Shown piece after piece: positions 28,173 through 42,500 of a DNA stretch of 64,000 nt; positions within the stretch are counted from its first letter, which is position 1; every line of letters starts with the position of its first letter. The position numbers and the translations under genes were made by a program. The stretch covers positions 16,731,501-16,795,500 of the forward strand of contig NC_090134.1 in NCBI RefSeq assembly GCF_040581485.1. The letters run 5' to 3'. The DNA is from Linepithema humile. Taxonomy: Eukaryota; Arthropoda; Insecta; Hymenoptera; Formicidae. The notes beneath the pieces are model-generated. The model was not told the DNA's origin. It worked only from the letters and a program-made list of their open reading frames with translations, and did not search any database.

Positions 28173-31100
28173 CCTTTCCTCTTGATTTTCCCCTCCCGTC
28201 CTTCGCAACCACCTCGTTTTCCGGTGGTTACAAGAGCCGCGCCAATGGCGGCAGGAAATTCGCGAAACTTCACTTTCGAAAGTTATGCGTCCGCAGCACT
28301 TTGCGGTTCATCGAGTGCCGCAAGTGGAGATAATTTCGGATGAATTTCTGCGAATTTGCGCGGCGGAATTAAAGCGAGTCTGACGAGTAAAACCTGTATG
28401 CTTAACACGTCGACTGCCAAGTGAGTTCGGCCGGAACTCACCGGAGCAATATTTACGAGAGCGATAAGTCGACGGAAGTTTATCTCACCGAGCGTAACTG
28501 CAAAATTATGCTGTCTTTATCGAGCCGTAATATTTTTCAGCGCCGTGTCGCAGAATATTATAGTAAACGATATAAAATCCATAGGATATCGCGCGCGTAC
28601 TTCACGCCGTCACGCAGCAGTCAACATGTTAAAACTTTATTGTTAACGTGAAAATTAAATTTCCTTTTGTATAACACGTCACTGTACAGAGGATGCAGTT
28701 CTCGACGTTTCAAGATGAATGTCAAGTTCTTTTTTTCACAAAGCACTCTTATGTACCCAATATTTTTTTCCTGTGTATTACATAGCTGTGTCGTTAACCT
28801 ACTGAAGCAGCGTCGAACCGTAATATCTAATATCGATATCGTTACATCGTACACCGTGTTCAAGCTGCCATTCTCATAACGACAAATAAACACCTTTGAA
28901 CTGAATTGCAATCGCGCGTAACAGACGTGTATCGGCACTCATACCTGCAGACACGCGGATATGCGATCTTTCCGCGAGAGAGTCGCCTACCCTACCCGCC
29001 GCGTTCGAGGCTAAAACCAGATCGTATTGCACTTCTTCGACAAGTATTGCGCATGCCCTTGACATTTTTAAAGGAAACTCTACACGCTTCCTTGTGATCG
29101 GGTGACACGGTCGACTTTCCGATCGAGAAAGCATTCAGGAGTAACGGAACAAATCGGCGGAGTGAATCGCTCGCGAAAAGCGAAGCGGAAAAAAAGACGT
29201 CGGATCGCAAAGTGGGGAAGAGCCCCTCGTCATTGACAACTTATAAATCGTAATTACGGTCGATATGAAAGTTTTCATCTACCTCTGACTCCTCTGCTCC
29301 ATGACGGAAAACAAACTTGTCAATTAATAATTAACGGAATTCCCCGGTGCCGCGATCGATGCTCAACGATGAGAGCTCAACGTTCGACGCGACGAGAGCT
29401 CTAGTTTACTGCAGATTCACCTTTTATTTAATTTTATCCAGATAATTATCCATCGAGACGCTCAGCCGGCAATCTCGTCAATTTCCTCTTCAATTACATG
29501 ATACTGATAATGATACTAATATAATTCAAATACGAAGAAGAAATAAAATAATTGATAACCTAGCGTGAAGACTCTGAGATCGAAACTCACATTATCGTGA
29601 TCGCAACTGTCATTTGATCCATTTAAGTTGATCGATCTCGTCACTCTGTTACTTTTTCTCTCATGAAACTCGCGCGTTGCTGCCGGTGGGTGGCCGATAA
29701 ACGATCCTTTTCTGCCTTTGGTCGGCCGCACGAGGGTTTTCCCCTAGACGCCACCGCCGTTACTTCGCCGTACAAAGGAAGAAGAAGCGATATCTTCGTA
29801 ATGCGGCTGCTTCTCCCCGTTTCATCCTCCACCGTCCTGTTTCCAGCGTCATCATTTATTCGAGGTGCCTATTTACGCGCGAGCCTTCAAAGCCGCTTTC
29901 ACGAGATAACCCTAGCTCGCTCGAGCGAGATAACGTCAAAGTGGTCTTCCGTCGAGGGACATCGCGACCGAGAGAGAAACCGATTGAAATCGGTATTTTC
30001 GAAAGATAGTCATACTTACGAATTCAATCACCATCGTGAATTATTAAATTATATAAATTAACAAATAGATATGCTTGAATATTAATTACAAAATCTTCGA
30101 CGTATGAAGGCAGATTTTATTCTTTTATATTCAATTCATATTTCTGCTTTATATTCTCTTTTGAAATTAATTTACCTCTGTCTCTCTTTTTCTAATTCAA
30201 ATCCTTCTCGAAATACCGTGACAATAAATAAATCCTTTTTAAGGTTGTGGATTTCGCATTTAGTTTGCACAAGACTATGATTTTCTGCAAGGTTTACCGA
30301 GCTTGTCGTTACACGGGGAAAATCGAGGCGAGTTCGGCCTTCGTTGTCGTGTTTACTTTGGAGTGTTCGTTATCGCTCGCTAATTGAGCCCTTGACGCGG
30401 CAACATTCGCACGATGTGCACGTCTGTGCAGCCACGTAGCACAGCGTTGCAGGTTGCTCTTTCCGCTCTCCCTTTGCTGCTTCTCTTTCCCTTTCAATCT
30501 CTCTCCCTTTCTCACTGGCGTCCGTTTCCTGCATTCCCGTTTGGCTGCGTTCTCACTGCCAATGCCACCAGAAAATCGACGGTGGCAACACCGACGTAGT
30601 AGACAGTCAGTGTTGGCACCGACATCGCTCATTTACTTTGGCTGTTCGCTTCACGGATTCGGATTTAATTACTGGATTCGCGCGTCGCGGCGCGCGCGCG
30701 TGCACATAGAGGAGCATGACAGACGCGCGGAACGGCTGGGACGGATGGTTTGCATCATAGTTTCGTGTTCGCGAAACATAAACGACGAAATTTATTTTGT
30801 TCGCGGTGCCCAGCTGTCTCGATGCACGAGAATCGAAACAACGTCCTGAACGCGCGAGGAAAGATTTATTCTCGGCCCGTTGCCACACATTTGTTTTACT
30901 TAGGGCGAATGAGGGCGGACATAATTTCTCAATATTAGTTAGTATAATTATAATTTATATAAAGAGATTTGGAATAATATATAAAATTATAACGCTACCA
31001 AAAGTATTGGCGGCATTATCGCGAAATAAAAGAATAACAGATAACAGTGTATTAGTTTTACGGTTTTATTTTAGTGGTTTGTTGCATCATGTTTTGTAGC

Positions 31101-34100
31101 AATATGTCATATTTCATCTCTGATACACGGCGGTTTGTGAAAGGGAATACGCATATTGTAACATGTTACGTGTACTTTGTTGTGAACTGCGAAATGTAGC
31201 CGAAAAGTTATTATCGACATATATGCGGCTGTATTCAGATTTGGAAGACTTTTTCGTTTAACAGGGCTCAGTATGGCGTAAACAGCAAAATGAATAGCCA
31301 AAGCCAAAATCAATCAAAGGCGATGATTATCTTTGTCCTGACTTTGTTCACAAATTACTAGTCATTTACTATGTTCACTTGTACGCGGTTGCCGGACGAG
31401 CGCAGCTGTTGTCAACTTTCCAAATGCGTTTGCTTTTAGCTGTTGTTTTTATTATACGAACTGGAAACGTTCTGGAGTAGGCAGCATCACGCCGTAGACG
31501 ACGAGAAACAAAGCCGGGCGGGACAAAATACGGGAGAAAGAGTTAGGTAGACCGAGGTCGAGACTTTTCTTCGTGGCGAGTCCACGTATCCTCGTAGAGA
31601 GTCAGGCGTACTGACCGGAAGTTCGTCGCAACGGGTTTCTCGAGGGGCCATTCCGATGATGGATCGCGACTCTTGCGAAAGTTCGGCCTCGAGTCGTGCA
31701 GAAGAGACTCCAAAGAAGTACTCTTTAAGGTATTACACGACGCCGATTCGCCGCGGTTTCGGGAACTCCGAGTCACCGGCAGAAACAGTCTTTGTAATTC
31801 ACTGTAAGGTCTTCGTATACTGCACATCGGGATAACGAAAAAGAAAAATGGTTCTCCGCTACACAATCGTTACACGCGGCAGTGAGTAGAATATACGTAC
31901 AAATATAAAAAAAAAAGAGATAGTCGAGAATTAATTAAAAATTATTTAAAAAATAGTCAAGATAGTCAAGAATTAATAAGGTTCAGAAGCCTTCGATATG
32001 TTTCCATTCTGCTTGATTAAGTTGTAAACAAGCAATCGGTGAGAGATTAATTGAATGGCGTTGCGAGCGATCCCGATATATCGCTCACGAGGCTGCATCG
32101 AGGCACGAGTGTGTTTTCTCGTTATCGTCCGGGATAAGCGTGAGAGGAGAGGTTGCGTTTCCGCGGACGAGTCGCCGGAGGAGATGCCGGTCGGCGCGAT
32201 AGGTCGGGTGTACGCTTCGTATCAGAAAATGATGATGCAGCCACGGCGTGTGATGAAAAATGGCGGGTTCGAGTGAAGTCACCGGAATGAAATGCATGGA
32301 TTGGTTTAGCCCGGGGCGCCTGCCACGGAACTGGCATAGACAGCAAGTGATGGATTACCGAGCGCGGCCGTACCGCGAGTTCCCTCGGTATTCGCTCTCC
32401 CGAAGACTCCTCTCCTCGTCTCTATCTCCCTTACGCTTCGTACGTCACGCGTTCTACGTGCTCTCTCCCTCTCTTTCTCTCCCTCTCCCTTTCCTTTCAC
32501 GTAGTCGTCAGGATTTCTCCCGTTTGCGTCATAGTTAGACGAGCGAGCGCGTACGCGGAGATTTCATCGCGGTATTAATCGCCACGAAAAAATTCATAAA
32601 TATGTCGAAATATTTTTTAATTAGAATGTTTTCGATAATATCTGCCTTTTCCGGCAATTGTCGATACAGTTACACTTTTACGGCCAGCCGATGAAAACGT
32701 CGTACGTCTCCAACGACGAGAAATCCATTTATAATCTTTCCCCCCTTCCTTTCCTTCCTTCCTCCCGGCATGATTATATCACGTTTCTTTATGGACCATC
32801 AACCCAAAATTCCTACGCCTTCTTACAGCATTCTCGTGTGTCTTATGCACGTACATGCCCGTGGAGTAGATCGATTACGTCGCCCTTCCTTATTTAGTGC
32901 CCTCGTGAAACGGTCCACGAGTCGCTCGTAAATTTGACAAACTCTGCTTGCAGATGTTCATTTTGACACGCTCCACTAAACGTGATGTCGCGTCGACATT
33001 CTGTCCCTCCTCAGACACAATGAAATTCACGTGCTGCCGAAATATAGAGTCGACCCTTCCCGCTCGTTGAAGAAATTTCGGGGATTCGTCCACGGCTCTT
33101 CCGCCACGGCGTTTCCCACTCTCAAACTTGACATTCGCCTTTTCATCACGGCTGCTCTCGATGCGCCGATTCGTTTTGATCGTTCTTCCATTAAAACAGT
33201 CTTCCAACCGTACGTACTGTGCACACCCTATCTTCTTTGAAGCATGCCTGCGTCCTTAAACCCTCAAAGTATCGTCGGGTGGTTACCGTACGGAAGGAAA
33301 TTTTGATAGTCACCGCGAACTTTTATATCAATATCGTGTAATTTTATTCTCCCTTTTTTCTAACGCATTAAACATTTCCATATTTATCACTCTCTCTATT
33401 TTGCAACTGGAATTATTTATTTGAAAGTTTCATTTAACATTTAAAAAGCAGCAGCAATTTGCGGTCTATTTTTTATCATCTTGATGTTTATGTAAAAATT
33501 ATTAGTTTCTAGATTAAGTATTAATATATATTTTAATATTTAATATGTTTGCACCTCTTTCCCTCGAAACAAACATTAAATCCATGCATACATAACTAAT
33601 CCATGCTTAAATATTTAGAAACCCATTGAACTAGTAAACACATTTCATAGGCATATAGTTTGCTCGCAATTTCCCTTGGAGAAAACTTTGTTCATTTCGT
33701 AGTTGCTGCCTAGCTGTTCGCGAATACGCTTTACGAGGCGGCGTGCGAGACGTATGGTCATTTGCACGCAGGTCGAATTTCGTCCCCTTTCACGAAAGTT
33801 TCAACGAATTTCTCGCGCGAACTGCAAAGATTCGGGCGATGTTTCGATGCCGGTCAAGCCGACATCAAGATTGGCGTTTATTTTCTCATTGACGCCGCTT
33901 ACGATCGCTCATCCTCGAAAAATAATCACTCTTCCACGCGCGCGTGCGCATACACGCCGGCTATTTTTCTAAATTATTTGCTGGTTTGCAGATATACACG
34001 TAATCGTAGCTATTTTCGAATGTACCGAAGATACATATATATATTTTGTTCGCTCGCATCGATAACAATGGAAATGGTTGAACGTTGATTCCACGTGTGT

Positions 34101-34917
34101 TAATCGTGGTATACCCTGTTTTGTTTCAATTATTTATTAATTAAAACAAATATTACATATACGCGTGATCGAAAGTAACTGACTGGTGTACAAATCAAAC
34201 TGCATTTTAATTGTAAATAATTAAAAAATGAAATTGTTTCTCTAAAGAGCGTTCTTGTTAATTTCTTATCACTAATAAATAAATATAATCATCACAATTT
34301 GCCGAAAAGAAGAGTTCGCATTCGGATGTTCCGTCTACTTTGTAACAAACCACTTTTGTACTATATTAGTAAAAATCTCATCGTTTCAAGATCATCTTAC
34401 AATATTGCACACTTGGTATTTTGCTAGCGCGATTTTATTTACACTTGGTTATTTAAATATCATCGATTGAGAAAGGATTTCATCGACTAGAGCACGGTCA
34501 CTCGACCATGGCACCAACGAAGTGTTGGAGTGCCTCAACTTCGTACGAAAAGCGACGTGACCGTCTGCACAGGGCATCAATTAATCCGCGAGAACTTTAC
34601 TGCCGCTTTAGTACGTTTACTAGCCTTGGTCAAGTAGTTGAGCTTGCGTGATAACTCCGTACGACGAAAGCAGGACTTAAGTCCTTAAAGGGATTTCAGC
34701 GTAAGCTGATTAAACGTCGACGCGACCTTCGGACCTTCAAAGTCGATTGAACGTGAATAAGTGAGAAGCAACAGTCAGTATTTGACACATGCCATCGTAT
34801 TTCTACGACGATTGGAATCGTCGTCCGCGTTGTCTCAGTATATATTAATTCACTTAATTCAATACTCGCGATAGTTCTCAAAAATATTATTTCAATGCTT
34901 CTTCTGTTTCTCACCCC
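28173..34917. other. Spacer with CpG-rich islands, no gene seen
   Basis: CpG-rich segments occur at about 28860-29220, 29640-29990, 30300-30860, 31480-31800 and 32040-32560. Frames in them (for example 29663-30061, 30454-30849, 32055-32276) lack recognisable domains and overlap others on the opposite strand. A minus-strand donor-like CCG|GTGAGT near 28441 follows a weak acceptor at about 28501, but the segment between contains stops. Confidence 0.4.
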
Positions 34918-34971
34918 ATCTCTCTTTCTCTCTCTCTCTCTCTCTCTTCCCTTCTCTCTCTCTCTTTCTTT
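34918..34971. repeat. (CT)n microsatellite, imperfect
   Basis: CT-rich pyrimidine tract with TTT and TTCCC interruptions. Confidence 0.88.
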
Positions 34972-35279
34972 TTATGTTTTGCAATATTTTCGATTCTGTA
35001 AATATCACGGGTACCGGAAAAAACCTATTGACAGGTACCAGTTCGTATTCCATTTGTAGTGTATGCATATTTACGTACGAAGCGCGCGTATTTCGCCCGT
35101 TATTGTTTTCCTTTATGCCCTTCGAAATGCCGGCGCATCTATTTTACGAGTTATCCGCAAACCTTCAGCGCAGTTTAAAGGCACGTATATCCAGACGCTT
35201 TCGAAACTTCCGTCCGCATCCTCGCCTCTTTTCGCGACGCGGCAGCGGCAGTTCTACAGCCGGATGCCGACAGTGCGTC

Positions 35280-35287
35280 TATAAAAG
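35280..35287 (+). promoter_or_regulatory. TATA-box-like sequence TATAAAAG
   Basis: A consensus TATAAAAG lies in a CpG-rich block. A weak initiator-like TTCATC follows with its A at 35306, 26 bases after the first T. A 111-codon frame starts at ATG 35503 but is simply Arg/Lys/Gly-rich and unrecognised. The motif may be fortuitous. Confidence 0.25.
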
Positions 35288-36084
35288 AATGGAGAAAAGG
35301 AGTTCATCGCGCGGCGCGTTCTCGTCCGCGCGTCTCTAACGAACGCGCGCCGCGAGAAAAGTGGCGGGCGGTCCTTTCTTGGTGCGCGCCTGGGCTCGCT
35401 CTCCGGCAACGCTCTTCTACAACGCGGAACATTATTAAGCCGCGTCTCTTTTCTCTGGACTTTGAGACGAGCCCGGGCGCGCGTTTACCATTCGCAGCCC
35501 ATGATAAATTGTGCATGGCGGAACATTTTAACGGCCTCGTTTCTTTCTGCGTTTAAGTACCGCGCAAAAAGAGCGCGGAGAAATTCACGAGAGAAGTACG
35601 AGAGGGAACGACGACGGTGGCGGGAAGTGTATAGAGGAACACCCGGTAAAAAGGGGGGTTGTGCCGAAAGGGGGAGAGCCGCTTACCCCTTTAACTCGCG
35701 CGGCGTAAACGGCTCGCGAGGAAAAAAAAACGAAAAAGCAAAGGAAGAAAAAAAGAAAACGATGCGCGGCGAAAATGTCGAAAAGCCGGCGTATGCGTAT
35801 ATATACCGCGATTCCACGTGGGAGGCGAGAACTTAAGCTCCGTTTTCTACTTCGCGAAGCCAGCCGACCGTCCGACAGGCGTCCCGCCGCGCCACTCCGC
35901 GCGCCATCGTGCCGAACGCGGGTGCGTCGCGAGGTGTGCGTGTGCGAAGCGCCCTGCAAACTCATTAGGAGGCTGAAATAAATACTACACTGCACTCGCT
36001 TCCGCCTCGCGCTGCTGCCGCCGGTGTTGCAGACTGCGCCTGCAGAGAGAACTTCCGATGAAAGTTTCTCCTAATGAGAGGCAG

Positions 36085-36130
<46 letters not shown>

Positions 36131-37640
36131 GAAGAAACGAAGGGAAAGGAGCGAAAAAGACGAGAGAGGCGGGAGAGAGCAAAGCGCACGGATAGGAACA
36201 GGAAACATGGAGAACCTGCCGCGTCACATTTCACCAAAGTCAGATGCTTTTTTCCAGTTTTCGTGCTCCTGAGAGTCGCGACGTCTCCCCCTCCCCTCTC
36301 AACCGATTCTCCCCCTACGCGAGTCTCGCTCTCAAGTGTTTTGGTCGTTCGAGCAAGCTGGTGCCGTCCCTGTGTTTCTCCCTATACTCATTCTTCTTCC
36401 CTGCTCTCATCTCTCTCTCTCTCTCCCTCGTCCCTCGCCACCCGCCGTTCTCCGACCACCCTTTATGTTCTTCCGCCCTCCCCCTCCTCTCCTCATCTCT
36501 CGGCTATTTCCACATCGATAAGTAAGAAGTCCTCTCGCGAGAACTCTTCGTAGGAAAATGTCGAGAACCGGCTGTTCTGCGTACGGGCTGAAATAGTAGA
36601 GGCACGAAGGGCGAACGAGATAAAGGGAAACGATGTTGAAGAGAGGAAAAAAGTTTCAAGACCAACTCCTCTTTTTTTCCATCCGTTTCTTCTCTCCCCC
36701 GCGCATTTTTCTTTCTATCGTCGTCCGCGTACTCTTCTCCACTCACGCCACGCCGGATAAAACTATTTTCCTGTTTCTTAATGCGGACGAAAATATGCCT
36801 GTAATGATTGCTTCCGTTGCATCTGAAGTCGGTCCAATTACACCACGCGAGGGAGATCGTATAACGTTGGATTAATTAAACGCGCGCGTCTCGTATTCGA
36901 GCATATAGCACAGGTTAAAACAAATTTGCAATTATTCCTGTTACTAAATCCAATCAGATCGCGGCTGAATATACGAAAACCAGGTTACTTGGCTCGTACA
37001 CTTGCGGCGAAAAATCACATGTGCTCGGCTATATCTGAAATCTATAAACTATCGCCGCGGTATAGAAATCCCGATATAGCGCAGCTCGCGTATCGAACAA
37101 AAAACCCAATTATTAATAACAGATGCTATTAATACCATCGCGAAATTTCCCCTCCCGACGGATACACGCGTAATTACCCCAGGTCCGTGTAACGAGCAAA
37201 TTTCCACGAACTGATATTGATTACTCGACGGAGATATTACGATTTAAAATTAATTTCGCGGAGCAAGAGGCGCGCGCGCGTGCACGGACCGCTCGCAGAC
37301 AGTGCTGTAGCCGCGCGGATTAGTCCCCTCGTCCTGCGCGACCTGCTTCGTCCTCCGCCACCGCCGCCGCCCCCTGTTAAGCCAACCTATTCTGTGATCC
37401 GCTTTCGCCATTTCAATTTCACTCCCCCTCCCCGTCCCTACCCACTGCTCGGCCGCTCCGCTCTTCCGCGTCTTCCGCATCCTGAGAACGTCTACAGCTG
37501 CGCCTGCAGCCGCCGAGGGTCCGATAGGCGCGCGCGAAAAAGCGACCTTCTACCGTCGCCACTTTTCAGCCCTTACCAGCGATTGCGAAGAAAGCCGGGC
37601 AGAGGAAACCGCGTCGTGACTCGAGAATACGCGAAATAAT
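35288..37640. other. CpG-rich region with GA and CT tracts, possible regulatory region
   Basis: This is one of the longest CpG-rich stretches in the window. It holds a (GA)n tract at 36088-36125, a perfect CACGTG E-box near 35816, a CT-rich tract at 36410-36430 and many overlapping low-complexity frames. No protein family was recognised. In insects such CpG- and GA-rich segments often mark promoters or enhancers, but no transcription start can be fixed from sequence alone. Confidence 0.35.
36088..36125. repeat. (GA)n microsatellite
   Basis: About 19 pure GA units in a purine-rich, CpG-rich block. Confidence 0.93.
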
Positions 37641-39535
37641 CTTTTTCCTTTCGGATAATCGCGCCGCGATAGACTCGATGGTGGCCCGTATGCGACCGGC
37701 AGTCAAAAGAGCGAGAATTTTCGAATGTCCGATGGAACTTTCAAGCGTCGAAATTCCTTTTGAACAGACGGAACTGTGCAAAAGTTCGGTCGCATCGCAA
37801 CTTATGTCACGCTCGTGACACGAATCAAATAGAAATCTAACGAATGTACAAGATATGTCCGAAATGTGCAGCTTTATCTATTTAAATTAGCGTTTCCTAA
37901 TTAAACTGACATCGAATTTGAACAAACTGGTAGGATTAAAAACCCAGTTTTGAAATTTGTTATTCGCAAACCGCGATCGCCGGCACAACGACATGACAGA
38001 CTTCCGTGCCATGCCTCGCATGATTTGCATCGTAAAACTCTGTACACATGTGTTTTAACGCGAACGTGCAACCGCGATGAAATAATGGGGCATACACAAT
38101 CGAGTGCACACGCTCGGCTACGGACATGCAATTGCGTTTGCGTAACACGAAACGAAAAAAACAGCCGCAGTTATTGGAACATAAATTATTTCAGATGTGT
38201 AACAAGATGAATCGATCTTATATTTTATAAAAGTAAGTCAGTAGTAGAATAATTGTGTTAAATTATGTGCATTTTCTTTAGAAAAATTTCGCAGAGTGAA
38301 CATAGAAAATTGTGAAAAAGGAATTTTTACATGAGTAGGCACACTTACAATTACTATATCAACAAAGATTATCGTTGTAATAATTGCTCAATTCACAAAT
38401 CTCTTGAATAATCTATGAAAGATAAGTTTAAGTACCACTTTCGTTACAACTTTCGATCGTGATTCTTTTATGTGGAAAAACATTTTATATATTTTGATAT
38501 CAATTTTCAATATATCGCTTCTTGCAGTTTTATGATATTTATGTTCCATAATTCGCAGCGAAGTATAAAAGTCAACTTTGAGAGTGATTCTTCCCATCTC
38601 AAGATTCTCTCTCCATTCCTTCTTTTATCCGACATTTAGATTAACTACCGAAGCAATTTACCCGGTCGGAAACTACCGCGACCGACAAACCGCGCGTTAA
38701 GGCACAACGGCGATGCTCGGCCGGACGACACGACGCTAGCCGGTGCTGTCGAACTGAGAGAGTACATCAAAAGTTCGCATTATAGTCCGGAATCCGTATC
38801 TTTACTTCAGCGAGGCCATAAAAGCGCTTGTAGGAATGCGCTGCGTGCGAGATAGTGGCCGCACTTGATGGCGAGCGCGAGCTTCGAGGAAAATCGTCCG
38901 AGGTGTATCTGGGAGCAATTCCAAAGAGGTATCTTTCGCGAAGATATCATTGACTGCCGGAATAATTCTTCCGCAAAATCCGCGTAGCCTCTTACAACGG
39001 AGACGGAGACCTCGCGGGAAAAATCGAATGCGATTTTTATTGCGCAATAAGAGCGGATATCGATACCAATATCAAATGTACTCCGCGCACGACAAGTCGT
39101 ATCTTCCTGCTTCTCTCGCGTATATAGCATTCACGAGAAAAGATTCTACGCGGTCCAAATTCCAATTCGTTCGCGAAACAGCGCGCTTTATCGTATTTTT
39201 CTCGAATCAGTGTGTGTATCCTACTTTCGTTCAATTATGCGCACGCCACTCTCGATACGAAAATTGCTAACTGTAAATCCCTATTTTATATCTCGGGAAC
39301 ACGCACAAAATACATTCCTGTATTTTATCTTCAGTTCATTTTCCGCGCTTGAACAGAGCACGCGTATGATGAACTTTATGAACAAATTCAAGTCAACGAA
39401 ATAAACTTCAATACATACTGCAACGTAACTATAGAATTTAATCTCAATTTAGGTTTCATAATTTAATTTGAATTTAATTAAAACGCGAGATTTAATCAAT
39501 TTGTGCATGACTTATAATAACGTGGCCAGACGAGA

Positions 39536-39588
<53 letters not shown>

Positions 39589-42500
39589 CCGAAGTCGGTG
39601 TGATTCGTCGACACACCTGTATGATCACAAATGCAAATGGTTCGGAAAGCGGATCATCTTATCTATGAAGGACATGAATATAAAACAGGGCCGCGTGCAT
39701 TAACCTGTTTCCACGGCTCTTCGGCTGACCGCACCCTCGCAATCAGATCGGTATCAGATTGATCAGCACCTATGAGAGAGAAGGGCCCATTCTTCAAGGA
39801 GGAAGACTGCGTTCCGTCTCTGCTCACAATTCGTATACATCTCCCGATAGGATCACCAATTATTCTCAACGATGGGCCCAGCGCACGGGCCTGTCAATTA
39901 TCTACCTGGTCCGTGAACCTCTGACCATGAGAAACGATCCTCGGTCAATCTGCCGAGAGGTCGTTACACAGCACTGATAGATACATTTATGCGGTCAATC
40001 TGATAACGGGCGATCAAGAAAATATCTCGTGATTCGATCTTATTGTGTTCGATATTTGTTTACGGTGACGTATCTCAATTTCTTTCTACGAGACATATTT
40101 ATGATCAAGAACTCTTAATAATTGTACATGTAGAATTTTAAACTTGACACAATATAATATAAGCATTGTCTACCTAATACCTTATCCTCGACAAATTAAT
40201 TTATTTAACGTTTTTCATTAATAATAATAATAATTTTATATTTTATAATTTATATATATACATTTCTAACTTCAAAATTTTTGTTTAATTTTAACAAGAT
40301 TCAATGAATAAAATTGTACGATTAATAAAATATTATGATATAAATTTTGGAAAACTTATTCCATTTTTAACTTTTGTTGTACGTAAACAATTAAAATTAA
40401 TAAACTTTAAATAGTTTGATCAAGATTAACGGATAGTTATTTGATCCTACAGATCGTTAAACCTCGACCCCCTAGCAAAATGCCGTTGCATCTCGATGAA
40501 GCTGATAAACTTCGCGCGAGACTTGGCAAAGTATTCCGACGCCAATCTAGATACCGTCATTTGAGTTGCCATTCGAGAATGGTTTGCTGAACCAAACGTT
40601 TACGTTCCTCGTTATATCCCCGCACCATGTCGTTGGCTCTTGCTCCCTGTATCGCTCTGTGTGTATCTCCGCCGGATTCTACCGAAAATACGCCGCGTCA
40701 AGATTTATCGAAGCGAATTTGCGAATTAGCTTCGCGCCGAGTATTTACTCGCGACGTTTGTATTAGCTCACATTTTTTTATCAAAGAAATATAATAGGCA
40801 TCGCGGATAATCGCGACACGAACATCGGTGTATCTAACGGCGGACTGGTTGAGTCACAAGAGCACATTTTTAATGCGGAATTAAATGTATCGCGTGCGAG
40901 TCAACGGTGCGTTCCTGTGAACGACAATTCTCATTTAGTCATGCAACTGATCATATAATAGATTATTACAAAGAGCACTATTGTGAATATCGATTTAAAT
41001 TGTATTAAGTATAATTATACTGTGTTTTACAAAATTGTGGTTTTCGCAATTACGCGTACATTGAATCATAGTTTCTACAAATCTCTAATTTGGAAAATGA
41101 CGGTGCGGAAATATCAAGCTCGCGATACATAATCCAATCCTTCCGAAAAGCGATAGCTCGATTCCCCGTAGCGATTTCACGACTCGTTAGATCAAAAGGG
41201 ATGGCCGGGTAGGCTAGGATTCGGGTAAGGTCGAGATTCGCTTCTCGAATTTGCATGTCTAGTTTGTGTGTGTACACGTGCAATTTGTTACCGCCGCCAT
41301 TGCCGCAGCTACTGCTGATTGCTGATTATTCACAGACGCTAAAATATACACGGCTGAGCCCGACCTGCCTCGGAGTTTATGTACACATGCACGGGACCAA
41401 AGCGGAGGATTCATATATCCGCGTGAAATCACGTATATGGACGAGTGTATGCATTCCTCTGTATCGTATTCGCGCAATTAAAGTAGACACAGTCGACCAA
41501 ATGGCAAGCACACAATGATATTTTCGATACACAGAAACCGAAAAGCGTACGTTTCAAAATGTCCGAATGTATAGATTTAATTGTATGCATGCGGAATAAA
41601 TTTGGATCGCGCGCGATTATTGTTTCGCGAAATTACTAAATATTTGACGTAGGATCGTATCATTTTCCATACAGAGTTGTTGTGTGTTACAGCAATCCGT
41701 TTTAAAGTAATCAGCATTATGTATTAAAAAAAATTCATGAAATTGCAGCGATGTGAATATAATACAAAATATTTATTTATATTGATTTATATTTACCGAT
41801 AAGCGGCGTATTTAATTCTCTTCCTCCCGTACTGCAAATTATCGTCAGAAAAAAATTGCTCTTCACACAAGTTGCTCGATCAATATACATTATTAAAAAT
41901 AAATGACAATTTATATCGCGAAGGTGGTACAGAGAAAGTATGCGACAGCAGAATTACTTGTTTTTATTTAGGTATTCAGTGTCGTTTAATATGGGTTTTC
42001 GTCGCAGTTAATTCCGAGCGTAAATTTGTCCCGCCGTAAAAGGATGCTTTGCAGATCGTATAAAAGTTCCGCCGGCGGTTCGCGCAGAGCGATATCGTCA
42101 AATTGGCACAAAATACGGAAGTTTATATCGCCGGATGGCGGGAAATCGGAGCGAACCCGAGTAAAACGACACGCGGAAACGACCGGCAAGGGGAATCCTT
42201 ATGAGGAGTTTTCCGTGAGTAATTACAGTCGTTACCGATAATTAACACAAAATACGCCTGCCCGGCCGCGGGCGTTGCGTAACCTCGTATAACATAAACG
42301 AGATACCGTCGCAGCAATTATCGCTGCTTACGACAATTAATAATGGGATTTCCTTGATAACCGTGAGCCTCTTTCTTTCTCCCTCCTTCCCTCCGCCTCG
42401 CTGACTATACTCCTGGCGTAGCGAAGCGATAGCTCCTTTCGGTAAAGCCAGCCCGGTAAAGGAGCTTTCCACACCGAGTGTCTATTGTTCGCGGTAGCCC

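Noticed and set aside
28441..28501. Minus-strand exon with GTGAGT donor
   Set aside because: The interval contains stops in every useful phase and the acceptor is weak.
29663..30061. 132-codon plus-strand frame
   Set aside because: No family resemblance and overlapping minus frame; likely chance in CpG-rich DNA.
38193..38232. Plus-strand microexon between TTTCAG and GTAAGT
   Set aside because: Contains an in-frame stop when read from its ATG, and the donor lacks G at -1.
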